This document shows positions 11,030-22,936 of a stretch of 64,000 nt of DNA, piece after piece. Under the pieces are notes generated by a model. The model searched no databases, was not told the origin of the DNA, and worked only from the letters and a program-made list of their open reading frames with translations. The DNA comes from Combretum micranthum. Taxonomy: Eukaryota > Streptophyta > Magnoliopsida > Myrtales > Combretaceae. Location of the stretch: positions 496,001 through 560,000 of the forward strand of contig JAMXBD010000111.1 in the NCBI GenBank assembly GCA_024138025.1. Reading direction: 5' to 3'. Made by a program: the position numbers and the translations under genes. The stretch's first letter is position 1. Each line of letters opens with the position of its first letter.

Positions 11030-14000
11030 GTTTGTTGGTGGAGACGAAGATATTAAGCTTACCAAGGACGGCAACACTTTGTTGAAAGAAATGTAACCGA
11101 TTCTGTTTCTTCGACTCTGGATCTTTTACTTGGTTTGCTTGTTTTTCTCTTTGTTTTTCGGACACTTTGTGCATTCAACATGTTTTGGAAATGATGTAGT
11201 GTTGAGTTTAATTATATCCAGAGATGTATCATAGGGAAGGCTATAAGCAAAATCTTGTATTTTCTATTCATTTTTGCTCAGTCTAGATTGAATTTTGAAA
11301 AGGTCTCGGAGTGAAAGTTTTGATTTTTCAATCAATAAGCGTTTAGGATTTAGCTAGTTAGTTTCTCATGTTCGGTCTTAAAAACATGTTGAAAAATTGA
11401 AAACTTCTTTAGTTTGAATCAAAAGACAAATTCCTAGAGCATTTTTGAAGAAACCTTCATGAGTTTTATTTTTCATTTGAACGAATTAATGTATTTGATT
11501 TCTACAAAATACAATTTAATAATATTTTCAATAGAAACTAAGATTTTAACAAATCCTTTAACAAATCTACCAATTTTAACTAATTGCTAATTCTCCTAAC
11601 TAATCTCTAAAATCATACCATTGCATATGTGTCCCCTTTGTTAGATTTAAATCCTTATGTTTGAGTAAAGGGACATTTGGATTGACTGAATAATGATGGA
11701 TTGTTGTGGCAAATGCAAAATCCTACAACTATTATGATTGCGAGGATAGCAATTGCTCAAGATGACATTAGTGGGGACTGGACAACATCTATCATTCTCT
11801 TTATTGGGGAGCTTATGAAACAATCTGAGCATTATATTGATGAAGGTTAGTGAACATTTTTCAGCCTTGCAATTCAACCAAGCACTTTCTTGATTTTTCT
11901 CTAGATTTTGTATATTTCTTTCCATGCTTTTTAATGTTTAGCATTGAAGCCATGATCTAAATTCTAGGGTTATGGGAATCTAATTAACTAAATAGCTTTA
12001 TTTAGAGTAGAAAGAACTACCTCTTGAAGGTATGATATGTTTCCTCAGCTTGATATTTTTCCAAGAAATATCCATGAATAAACAAAAAATTTATTTCTTG
12101 TAACCTTTTGCACAATGTTTCATATGTGATTATTCATTCCTATAAGAATGCATCCATGGTCAATGGGTTTGACATAACAAAGAGAGCAACCCTTCAATTT
12201 CTCAAGAAGTTTAAAATACTTGTTATGGGAAGTGAACCTAATGTAGAGATACTGAAATGGTAGCCAGAAGGACTTGAAAACCAAGGTAATGTGAATTTTT
12301 TTTTTTTTGCTACACATCGTCCCAAGCATGGCTCTTCAAAGAGATTATTGACATGATGTTTGTTGAACAGTTGTACGAGCCCTGGTGGACCAATTGACAG
12401 ATATTGTTGCTAATGCAGTAAGCCATCTTTTGAAGAGGAGAAACTATGCTTTTGACTATAGTTTTATATACTTTATAACCGGTCCTAGATATAAATATAT
12501 ATTTCTTAGAGTTTGATAAACTTTTGGATGATATGATAGGTTCTCTGCATTCGAAAACATGAGGAACTTGTTGACCTATTCATGGTGGAGATTATGCACA
12601 TGCTTCATAAGTTTGATGTAGATACAAAGTTGGTAAGATGAAATTGTATTTTATATCCTGCATTGTTACATAGAACATGGCTATCCTTTCATTTTTATTC
12701 TGGACATATTCACTACTTTTGTTATGGAACTAGTTATTTTTGTATGTACAAGAAAACAAGATCAACATCTAAGATGGATGAATAAATCTAACTGTTTGTG
12801 AACATATCGCAAGAATAAGCCTAGATGGTGCTAGCTGGAAATCAGATTATTGTTGGGAAAGAAATCCACTTTTTAGGAACTAATGTAGTAATCTGCTTTA
12901 TCATTGCCTCTTGAGACTTACTGTGATGGGCGGACGAAAATTTTTAGTATACGAGTGTTATTGTAGTTACATTGAAGATTAGAAGCTTAATTAATGTTTT
13001 TTCCCCTCTTCTAGGAGCAATTATAAAATTACTGTAGTTGCTTTATGCATATATTTCACTTTGTTCAACTTATGTTTGGTTTTGGCTCTATTTTAATTTT
13101 TTGATATAAATTTTTATGTCTTGCTGATGTTTTAGGTCTACTGTATGATCCTACTTTAGTGATTACACTCGAAAAAGAGACTATTTAGCTTACTTGATTG
13201 TTTCTTTTTGTTGAAGCCCCACTATACGAGTTGAAAGAAACATGTTTATTGAAGGAAGAAAGCATATGCTAGATGGGGGATGCATCTAGAATATATGGCC
13301 TATTTATCTTTTGGCCACTAAAAGATTTTACACTTGTAGACTACAGTTCCTTTTGTTAGCCAAGTACTTATGGTGATAATCATAATCTTGGAAAAGCTCC
13401 ATGTTCACCATAATATATTGGGTTCTTGTCTGCCCTTGATAAATGGAGAAAAGTGTAAAAAGGAGACTGGTGGTCAAGAACCTCTACTATTTTTTTATTC
13501 CTTTTATCAGCTATTGATGATTGTTTACTACAACATGCGTACTTACTATAAATATTTAGAAGGTTATTCTCAATTCTTTTAAAGCTTCTTCCATTTCAAC
13601 TTATTAGGTAATGCTTGGTAATCTTGCTTTCCTAACATGCAACCATGAGTTGAATCCACAATGCTGATATTTTTGCAATGGGTGTAAAAAGAGCTAAAAT
13701 CCAAAAAAAGATAGTGAACAAAATGTGAACCATGCTTCTTCCCATACGAGGTTTAGCAAAGCAAATTGGGATAAAGTTCTTTAGCCCTAACAACAATCAC
13801 GTTAAAATCTTATGCGGATTAATGCTCTTCGAAGAGCAAAGAGAAGAAACATAGAGCAGCTAGTTTTGGCTTGTGGTGGTGAGGCTGTAAATTTGATGGA
13901 TGACTTGACTGCAGACTGCCTCGATTGGACTGGTTAGGTTTATGAGCATATCCTTGGTGAAGACAAGTACACTTTCATAGGAAATGTGAAGAACCCTCAT

Positions 14001-15852
14001 TCCTGCACAATTTTGATGTAGGGTAATAAGAAGTTTTCTGCTCTAATTTGCAAGATATGTCACGAGTTAAATTGAATAAAACATAGATCATAATTCTTTA
14101 CGTCATTTTTTAATACCTGTTTAATTTATATGAATCAAGTTGTATCTTAATCCTCTCCTCTTTTTAATGTGTCAAGGCCCAATGACCATACAATTGCTCT
14201 AATCATACATGTTGTTTGCGATGGCCTTAAAGCAGTAAGAAATACTATTGAAGATGAATCCATCATACTAGTGAGTTCTTTATGCCTTTTGATGCTATGT
14301 CACTTCATGTATATGCCTGTCTTTGCTATCCTTTGTTGGTTGTTTTCAGTATACACCTGACTCTAATATTTGGCATTTACTTGCAACTTAATGATCATTT
14401 TTTTCCTTTTTTATTTTTAATATTATAGTCAAATTTATTTTTCTATCGGTTGTATCTATTTATTAAAACGAATGTGGTATTGGTGAGCTGTAATTAAAGT
14501 GAGACCTTGGGTATCCTCTGGAGATGTTTGTATTCAATTGTCTTAGTAAGAGAAAGGAGTAATACTTTTTGTGAGCAATAGTGCAAGAGGTGTGATTATA
14601 GAATGGAGTATTGTTCATAAGTAATAGTGCTAAGGTGTGATTTGTGTGGTGTTAATGTAAGCCTTTCTCACTAGGAATGTGAGATTGACGTGGTAAATGT
14701 GGTACTTTTTTTGGTGTGTACAACTTACAAATATAATCTCTTCAGCCTATTTTAATTATCAAGCTCCAACCAAACCAAAATAGAAAAAGAACACACTTTA
14801 TTTTAATTTGTGGTGATTGTGTCACATTTTCGAATCAAGCCAACACCAGCCTAAGTTTCATTTGCACTGACACCTTATTTGTTCATCTATGGATAAAGTC
14901 CGATTGTGGACTGGACATGATATTTTATGTATAATTGTTGTCTTGGTTTAGGAACAGGGGCTTTTGAAGTTGCAGCCAAACAGTATTTAGTTAATGAAGT
15001 CAAGAAAAACGTTCAAGAGGTAATGAGCTAGTCATCTATCTCTTATTGATGACTCTGGTTAGATTCAGTATGTTGATACTTTTTTTTTTATTGTGAATTC
15101 AACGTACCTAGCTTGGTGTAGAAGCTTTTACTGATGCCCTCGTTGTACCAACGACGCTGGCTAAAAATTCTGGACTTGACACTCAGGATGTGATTATTGC
15201 ACTTACTGTACAACACCTTTCCTTATATGTGATCGGTTACTTTTCCTTACATGCAATAAGCAAGTTGTTGCATAATAAATGTTTGAGTCTTTTCACCTTG
15301 ATGGTTTTAGGGAGAGCATGGTAGAGGAAATAGTGTGGGATTGAACTTGCACACTAGAGATCCCATTGACCCTAAAATGGAGGGTATTTTTGATAATTAC
15401 CTAGTGAAGCGCCAGATCATAAATTCAAGGTAAAGAGGAATCCTATGTAGTCTTTTATTTATTTATTTTCTTTTAAAAAAGAGATGAGATTTTTTCAATT
15501 ACCACTTTACACTGGAGGGAATGTACACTATTATGGGTTGTTGTACTGCTACTGTAGTGAAGATGGTGCGAAAAATAGCAATAAGTGTAATATCTAGTTT
15601 TTGCTAAATATGTTGAATTTGACACTTAATTTTAATAATTATTTGAAAGAAATATAGTACAAAAAATATAGATGGTTTGTCATGTTATTTATTCGAAGGA
15701 TTTTTGCAGCCTTGCTATAATTCATCTATTTGTTTCTATCTCATGATTAAAATTCCTGTTGTGTTGTGGTGTGTGGGCCCGTAATAGCTTCATAGTTGCT
15801 ATTGGTTGATGAAGTGATCTATGCTGGCCGTAACACGAGGAAACCCAGTTAA
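11030..15852 (+). pseudogene. CCT6: CCT6 / TCP-1 zeta chaperonin subunit pseudogene, intron-containing
   Basis: CCT6 is the zeta subunit of the cytosolic TRiC/CCT chaperonin, which folds actin, tubulin and other proteins using ATP. Eleven blocks match the family in order: 11030-11093 (DIKLTKDGNTLLKEM), 11713-11845, 12149-12285, 12371-12417, 12540-12632, ~13815-14022 ([11 protein letters not shown]), 14177-14270 (NDHTIA), 14952-15019 (GAFEVAAKQYLVNEVKK), 15112-15207 (GLDTQDVIIALT), 15311-15429 and 15775-15852, which ends at a stop in the expected C-terminal place. Most blocks have GT/AG borders, so this is a duplicated gene copy, not a retrocopy. It is dead: TAG codons at 13935, 14019 and 15793, a frameshift in the fourth block, and the conserved GDGTT ATP-site motif changed to GDWTT (TGG at 11779). 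The N-terminal exon is missing, and so is the segment expected between 12,633 and 13,815 (family residues ~200-290). Confidence 0.88.
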
Positions 15853-16093
15853 TTGACTATGTTTTTTGACTTATGTAACCTAATGTGGCATAATTTTTTA
15901 CTAATCTTGTTTTCTTTTTTGTATTTAGTTTACAATTAATGAAGGAGGTGGTGCATGCGTTATGGCCATGGTGATCTTTAAGTAATTTTTGTGTTAGTAG
16001 ATCTTATTACATATCGAGTACATTGTATGCTCCAAAATGTATTAGTGATATTAATTCATACATAAATTTCATGTTCAGAAGTAATGGTAGGTA

Positions 16094-16102
16094 TAAATTA
16101 TA
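16094..16102. repeat. MULE target-site duplication, left copy
   Basis: TAAATTATA, identical to the nine bases at 24,061-24,069. A 9-bp duplication is the usual Mutator-superfamily signature. Confidence 0.9.
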
Positions 16103-17262
16103 AGGAAAATTACAAATAACTTACTTGTATTTTGGGCTTTTTGCAAATGAATGACTGTGTTTTCCTTTTTTTACAAAGAACTGACCCGTGTTAAGTGTTA
16201 TTGTGTCCCATTACAATAGCCATTAAAAATATCAAGTGTTGTGCACGTGCTTTTAAAAAGTAAAGGAAGGACCAACTTTCAATGTTCAAGTTAAAAAAAA
16301 AAAAAAAAACCCTCTCGTTACAGTCCATCCCTAAATTGACTCTGCATACAAACAAAAAATTAAACACAAAACTCCCCTGTCCAAGAAAAACCTAACAGCC
16401 ATGGACAATGAAATCCATATGACAAATATACACATAACAATGAAATTTGCTCCCTCTACAAGAAAACCCTAAGCCCTCTAACATCATCAACGTAGATAAA
16501 CACAAGGTGGAGGAAGCATTGATATCTGAGCAATCTCCTTCGTACAGTATCAAGGTAAGGACATATCAAGGTGAGAATTCTCTTATCGATTGTTAGGACT
16601 AGGTCGCTTCTTTTGTTGTTTTTTCAAGTTATGTGATGAGGGAATCAGGAACATGATTTCAATTTTGTTGATTTGTCATCTGTAGTTCAGTTTCAGTTCA
16701 TGAAGATGATAATCCACATGCTAATTCTTGCTATGCCACAATATGATTGTAATTGGAAAATTGCTAGTTGATTTTTTTTTCTTTCATTTGATATTCAAAA
16801 CAGGTCTATCCTTTTTTATCACGACTTCCTTTAATCTAAGGTTTGTCATTTAAAGTGAGTACTAACATGATATTCTTTCACACCAATTCCAATTGATAGC
16901 ACTTGTAGAAAGGTGGAAGAAGAAGGGAAGAAGGTTGTAATTGCAATTATGACACTCCCATTTGTCAAAGCTGTTTTCTTGGATTTTATTGTAACATTTC
17001 CTTTTTTGGGATAGATGTGAGGTTTTCTTCAAGTTTTTTACATGGAATTGCATTTTCTGAAGTAGCAGTTGAGAATGAGCATATGAACTTTGCATCAGGA
17101 AGAAAATTTTCCCACCAACACTTTGAAACTTACATTAAATAGCGTGTGTCTAGAAATATATGCTAGAAATTGGGTAATTAGTTTTGTTAGTATAATTGTT
17201 TTATGAAAAACAGAAAAAAGATTTGTTTGACATGAAACTCCTCGTCCCCATGATTGAATCGA
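16103..17262 (+). repeat. MULE left terminal inverted repeat (~1.16 kb)
   Basis: It matches the reverse complement of 22,937-24,060 nearly throughout, with scattered differences and small indels. The inner limit is where GACATGAAACTCCT and CCCCATGATTGAAT stop matching. Near the outer end this copy has about 30 extra bases, a partial duplication of the ACAAATAAC region. It contains a splice donor (CAAG|GTAAGG near 16,556), so it probably supplies the promoter and 5' leader of the transposase. Confidence 0.85.
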
Positions 17263-20200
17263 AAATTAGTTATGAGTCAAATTCTCATTTCTATTGTTGT
17301 AAGCTATTTTTCTCATTCAATGATGTGCAACATTTTTTACTATGTTCCTAACAAAATATTGTGCTCAATGACAGGTTCTACAATATCAAAAAGCATAGTG
17401 ATTCCACACTTGGTTAATCTACAGATTCACTATTGTGGAAGAATTGTCAAAGGGATGATTTGGTCATATGAGGATGCCTCTGTTGAAGTAAGAAGGGATG
17501 TTGACCCTGATGTACTAGGTTATCTTGAGATAGAAGGTATTCTTGATGAGCTAAGGGAGTCAACAAGTTCATCCATATACTATGTAATGCTGGCTATTCT
17601 TTGCACAGTGGACTAAGGCTCCTATAAAATGATGATGATGTTGTCATGATGCTAGGAACACATCATTCTTTAGGAGTTTACACAATCATGTTATACATAG
17701 ATAAACAACCATTGGTCGAGGATGTTTTAAATCCACCTGCCCTAGATGCATTGCCCATGGAGGAGGTCAGGCATACAATTACAAGAAGGCGTGAAGATAT
17801 GCCTTTCACGCATAATATTGATGTTGATGATGACTATAGTTGTCACACAAGTGATGAAGAAACTTAGGATGACTTTGCAATTCTAGGTGGCAATGAAGAT
17901 AATTACAATACAACACCACATATTGGGAATGAGCCTGGACAACTAGTAATTGAGGGTGGTGACTGGGAAGAAGAGGAAATTGACGAAGATTTGCATAGTT
18001 TAACGGGTTTAGAGGATGAACTGTAAACGATAGACTTGTTGAGTACAACACAAAAGTTGATGGGAAGCAACCTAGGCTTATTGTGGGGATGAAATTTCCT
18101 AATATGAAAATATTAAGGGAATGCCTTCTTGCATATGCATCGAGGAATGGTATAAGCTTTAGATATGCCTTGAATCATGCTAGGAAAGTATCGGTCCATT
18201 GCGTTAATGAATGTGGATAGCGAGTGTACGGTTCGAAACTTAATGATGAAGAGACTTTCCAATTAAAGTCCTTTTACCTAAAGTGTACCTACCCTCAAAG
18301 TTTTACTAACAAACATATTACGTCTACTTTCCTTGCATGGAAGTACTTAACTTGAATTTCGAGACAATGGGCCAAAATAGGAAGTTGCTGCAATCCAACA
18401 TCATGTAATGAGGGATATTGCAGTGGACATACCTATCCATACTGCCTAGAGCGCTAAAAGAAAGACACAAGCAATTCTAGATGGTGATGACTCAAAGCAG
18501 TATGGCCTCATTTATGATTATGCAAATATGATGTTGTCTTATGATAATGGAAGTTGGGTGAAGATCTAGTGTGACTCATCTATAGAGGGATCAACACCAA
18601 TGTTTGAAAGAATTTATGTATGTTTTAGTGCGCAAAAGGTTGGTTTCCTTAGTGGGTGTCGTCCAATTGTAGGATTAGATGATTATTTTCTGAAGGGACC
18701 ATATGGGGGCCACATGCTTGCAGCAGTTGGAAGAGATGGCAACGAAAATATATTTCCTATTGCAATTGCAGTTATGGAGTCGGAATGTGAGGACTAATGG
18801 AATTGGTTTCTAGATATATTTGGAGAGGACATTAGAGACCTAGGTTAGCTTGGCCTTGTGTTCATTTCTGATAGATAGAAGGTATGCATTTTACATCTTA
18901 TTATTCATCCATATAATGTCATATATATATTTTTTGTTTTTGTTCGACCATCTTACATTATTTAACATTTCAGGGACTGGACAATGCTCTTGAGAAACTC
19001 TACCCCACATGTGAGCATCGGTATTGTGTGAGACACCTATACGAGAACTTTAGAAAGAAATTTGTTGGTCAAGAGTTCAAGGATAAAATGTGGGCAATTG
19101 TAAATGCAACCACTAGAAGGGAATGGGAGAATAAGGTTGAGGCGATAAAAAATTTGAGTGAAGCAGCATGGGAATGGTTATCAACAATTCTAACGTCTCA
19201 TTGGTGCAAGTCTCATTTTAGTTATCGTGTAAAGTGTGATACACTTGTGAACAATTTCAATGAGTCATTTAATTTCATGACATTGAAAGCATGGGCGATG
19301 CCGATAATATCAATGCTTGAGTGGTATAGAATTTGTCTGATGAAAAGGTTCAATTTGAAAAGAGAAGGAATGTAGAAGTACGATAAGGGAATTTGTCCAA
19401 ACATACTAAAGAAGATTGAGAAATTGAGTGGCATGGCTAGGAATTTCTCAGCAATAGCTTTTGGTGATAATATGTATGAGGTCGACAATGGTTTCAAGCG
19501 ACATGTTGTCGATCTAAATGCTTGTATGTGTAGCTGTAGGGTATGGGAGTTGCAAGGATTGCCATGTAAGCATGCTACGGCAGCAATCCTTCGAAATTTT
19601 GAAAGGCTAGAGCAGTATATTCATGAATGCTACAAGAATAGTATGTATTTACAGCCTACCAGTCATTCATCACTCCTATGCCTGGTCAAGAAGAGTGGCC
19701 ATAGTCAGGCCATGCTGCACCAATTCCACCAAAATTTAGAGCCCCCAGGTAAGCCTAAGAAATCACGTAAACGTGGTCTAAATGAGCCACGTAATCCTAA
19801 CACTATTAGTCGAAGGAACAGAGTTAAGTGATGTGGAAAATGTGCTGGGGTTGGTCACAACGCATGATCATGCCAGACATCTACCATTAGACTTACGTTG
19901 TACCAAAGATGAGTTCAGCGTCAGCAAGAAAATAAGGTATATATATTTTTCTTGCACTTATACATGTTGTCCACTTATACTAACTTAACTTCTAAATTTC
20001 CATTTTATCCTTTTCTTTTCCAGTCTATTGGAGATAACAACCAATCTAGAGGAGGTGGGCCAGGGAAAAGAAATAAAGTCAGGGGAAATACTCGTGGAGG
20101 GCATCTTAGCAATGAAGTGGCATCACAATCTCCTCCTAATAGGTCTCTATCACAGGTACAAAATTATATATGAACCACATGTATTGTTTTTCCTTTTGTT

Positions 20201-20445
20201 ATTTGAAGTTGGTCATGCTACTTAATGTTAACGCTATGCAGCAGGTGTACATATAATATCCAACTGCAACACTGTTTTCCCAACCATCTCAAAGTAGTTC
20301 TATTGGAGAGACTTTTGCAAAGGGAAAGAGCAGTGGAACTGGTGATTCAAGTGCAGGGCAGCATAGTAGAGTTAGGGCAAGTAGAGGTCGAATTCGTGGA
20401 TATTTTGTACGTCGCCCATATCAAATCAATAGTGGGCGAGGTTGA
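17254..20445 (+). pseudogene. MUDRA-type MULE transposase, broken
   Basis: This would catalyse MULE excision and insertion. Domains in order: PB1-like N-terminal domain (17,400-17,720), acidic linker (17,800-17,990), all-beta DNA-binding region (GMKFPNMK near 18,089) and DDE domain. The first Asp lies in GLDDYFLKGPYGG near 18,675, the second in FISDR near 18,863, and the Glu in NNFNESFN near 19,250. A SWIM zinc finger follows (CSCRVWELQGLPCKHA near 19,530), then a CX2CX4HX4C knuckle (19,831-19,875) and an Arg/Gly-rich tail ending at TGA 20,443. Introns are likely at 18,882-18,973, 19,937-20,023 and 20,156-20,241. In-frame stops occur in the linker, at the DNA-binding region, after ECED, in SDR*K and within the knuckle, and there are frameshifts near 17,590 and 18,025. 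The stops mostly fit C-to-T or G-to-A changes of Gln, Arg or Trp codons. Confidence 0.88.
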
Positions 20446-22087
20446 AGTATTTGAACAAGTTGTTGCATGGTTTTTTTTTTTTTTTTTTGTTGGTGTCATT
20501 TTGGCATGCTTTTGCAAATTAGCTATTGCAATAGTGCTGCAGCATATTGAATGGCTTATTTGTTGGACCATTTTGGCATATGTGTATGCTACATAGCTAT
20601 TGCTACACGAGTGGAGCTGTTCTAATATACTCTTTTTTGGCCATTTTATCTTTGTTTTGCCTCAAATGGATGTTTAGGTCATTTTTTCATATTGTAATTA
20701 CAACAATGAATGACGATCAATATAACAACCATATGCAGCTTCAGATGCATTTTTTTTCTGCAATATTTTGATGATGATGAGTTTGAGCTATGTATTCAGC
20801 CAATGTTTTAGCGAATCTTCGATGGGGCAATTATGTCTAAAGTCTATTGATTAAGGTCATATGTGCCTCAACATGTATATTATCCTTCTTAGCATTTTAA
20901 TCACTCTTGTTTTTGAGTAAATTCTAGTGTCTTTGTTGGTTTATTGTTGCTGTTAATTCCATCTCTCCTTATATGTAGTGGCAATGACAATTAGGATTAA
21001 AAAATTTAATGAGGCTAATCATGTCCACTCTTCCACATAAGATATTGCCCATCGGTATGTTATTGCAATCATTCACGCAATGGATGGTACATTTTGTCTT
21101 CAGCTCGAACCTTCTTCTATCCCTATAGACATTTTCAAAAAATGGGCAAGACATAAATTTTGTATAATATTGATTTCACTTAGAGGACATACACAACTTC
21201 CTTTAAGAGACACAAATATTAAAGAACATTAGTTTATATTGTTTTTGTTTGCTTTGGATCATATGACTTATTTTCTTCTAGAAAAAGAGACTCCACGATA
21301 TTGTAAGGAGATCAAACAACATAAAGCATGATGATTGAGACTTTTTGAGAAGTTAGAAAATTGGAATAAGGTGACCCTGTTTTAATATATTTGGATGGGC
21401 TGCCTAATGTCTATAGGGATAGAAGAAGGTTCGAGCTGAAGACAAAATGTACCATCTTCAAATGTAATATCTGCAGAGCCTAATTAGAGAAGGTTTGAGA
21501 AGTTAGAAAATGGTACATTTTGTCTTCAGCTCGAACCTTCTTCTATCCCTATCGTGATATTTTAAATATAAGAAACCAATCAGTATTCACCTTTTAAGAA
21601 TTAATCTTTTGTCAATAGATATTTTTAGCTGCTCTTCAAATGTAATATCTGCAGAGCCTAGTAAATTTTTAAGGGTCTATTTGTAATTATGGAGTACTAT
21701 TAAATTCAGTTATACTTACAATTGACAAAATACAACCATTCTAGTAGAGAGTGCTCCAATAAAAGAAGCTTCTCTAAAAGAGTTTCTACATATGTAGTGG
21801 TAGGTTAAACAAACAGCAAAAACATTAACCACTACCATAAAAGCCTTCCTATAGCCTTTTTGCTTTGGTTGCATAAGCTCCCACCAGCCAAATCTAGTGC
21901 TGATACGATAATAAAGACCAAACTTGTTTCTTTATAGATAAAATATACATATGATTCAGATTACTAATTCTGCTTCTTCTTACAAAAATTGAGGTGAAAC
22001 CAAAGTTTAGTTAAAGCAACACAAAATACTTGAATCCAACCCATTCTGTCCTTAAGTGGGTAAAGATACAACAATGAGATACATAAA
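20446..22087. other. MULE interior between the two convergent genes
   Basis: No coding sequence recognised. The stretch holds poly-T tracts near 20,470 and the rearranged inverted-repeat patch at 21,083-21,666 described separately. In a convergent layout this is where both transcripts would end. Confidence 0.5.
21083..21666. repeat. Triplicated 42-51 bp segment in direct and inverted orientation
   Basis: Copy A (21,083-21,133) is a perfect reverse complement of copy B (21,406-21,456) over 51 bases. Copy C (21,511-21,552) is the same 42 bases as A and inverted to B, only about 56 bases after it, so B and C form a long perfect hairpin. Two other segments are duplicated: TTGAGAAGTTAGAAAA at 21,345 and 21,495, and an AATATCTGCAGAGCCTA segment near 21,464 and 21,643. 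The mosaic suggests local repair or template switching. Confidence 0.85.
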
Positions 22088-22593
22088 TTACACATGACAA
22101 AGAGATATTATATAGCCTATACTAATTATTGCAACACATAACCAAGAAAGAAAAAGGAGTCTTCGCAATTTTTTCCTCTCGCATACCCCATGTTCCATTT
22201 CAATTGCAAACTTTTCCATTGCCTCCATTGCTTCCTTCTCCCTTCTTTTCAATGTCTCAAAATCATGCTCAAGTCTAGGAAATCTTTCTATTGCTTTGTT
22301 TCCAAATTCCATGCTGAATCTACAAGTGGGTGGATCTATCCACTTGAAGTAGTTGCAACCCTCTCCTATCTACATGATCAATAAGCCGTTTACACTTAGT
22401 ACATATAGAAATACAAGTAGCCAATAAGCAAATCAAATCAAATAGCAAACTCAATATTTAGGACATCCTTCAAATCTTCTTCCAAAGCTTTCGGTTGCCA
22501 TGATGATACAATAATAGATCTTTCCCCGCAACTACACAATATATCATTCTTCCTGGATGGAACAGAATCATATGATGTGGATTCAGAGCTCAT
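22088..22593 (-). pseudogene. GRF-type zinc finger, coiled-coil, C-terminal membrane segment protein of the MULE
   Basis: Two exons on the minus strand. Exon 1 (22,593 to ~22,452) starts MSSESTSYDS and carries CSCG, then GRRFEGCPKY in a neighbouring frame. Exon 2 begins after a CATGTAG acceptor at 22,369 and continues GCNYFKWIDPP. CxCG...GRxF..CP.Y...C.YFKW is the GRF zinc-finger pattern, a small DNA/RNA-binding fold. After it come a charged helical stretch rich in Glu, Lys and Arg (about 45 residues) and a hydrophobic segment of about 20 residues (LFLSWLCVAIISIGYIIS) at the C-terminus, suggesting a tail-anchored or nuclear-envelope protein. One base appears to be missing in exon 1 near 22,488, which breaks the finger. 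The right TIR lies ~340 bp upstream and could be its promoter. Confidence 0.7.
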
Positions 22594-22936
22594 AATTACC
22601 ACAGCTTTCTACTCCCATGCAAAAACATAAAGGAACAACACTGTATCATACCAAACTTATATTCCAATGATAATGAAATGGAAATCATACATGTGTTTAT
22701 GTAGTATTGTATTTCAAAATTTGACTGGTTCACATTGCTCATATTGTAACGTACAAAAGAAACCATTTAAAATGAAATTGTTTTCCATGTCAATGCGCAT
22801 TGAGTGATATAGGATATAATATACTAATAATATGGAAAAACTAGAGTTGTAGTAGGTAAAAATTCAAAACAATAACAAATGTTTCTATTTAAAGAAATAG
22901 GTGCACAATTAAAAGGAACGAGACATATCATGGAAT

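Noticed and set aside
20347..20571. 74-residue minus-strand frame with a poly-Lys run
   Set aside because: It is the shadow of a poly-T tract and of the transposase tail on the other strand.
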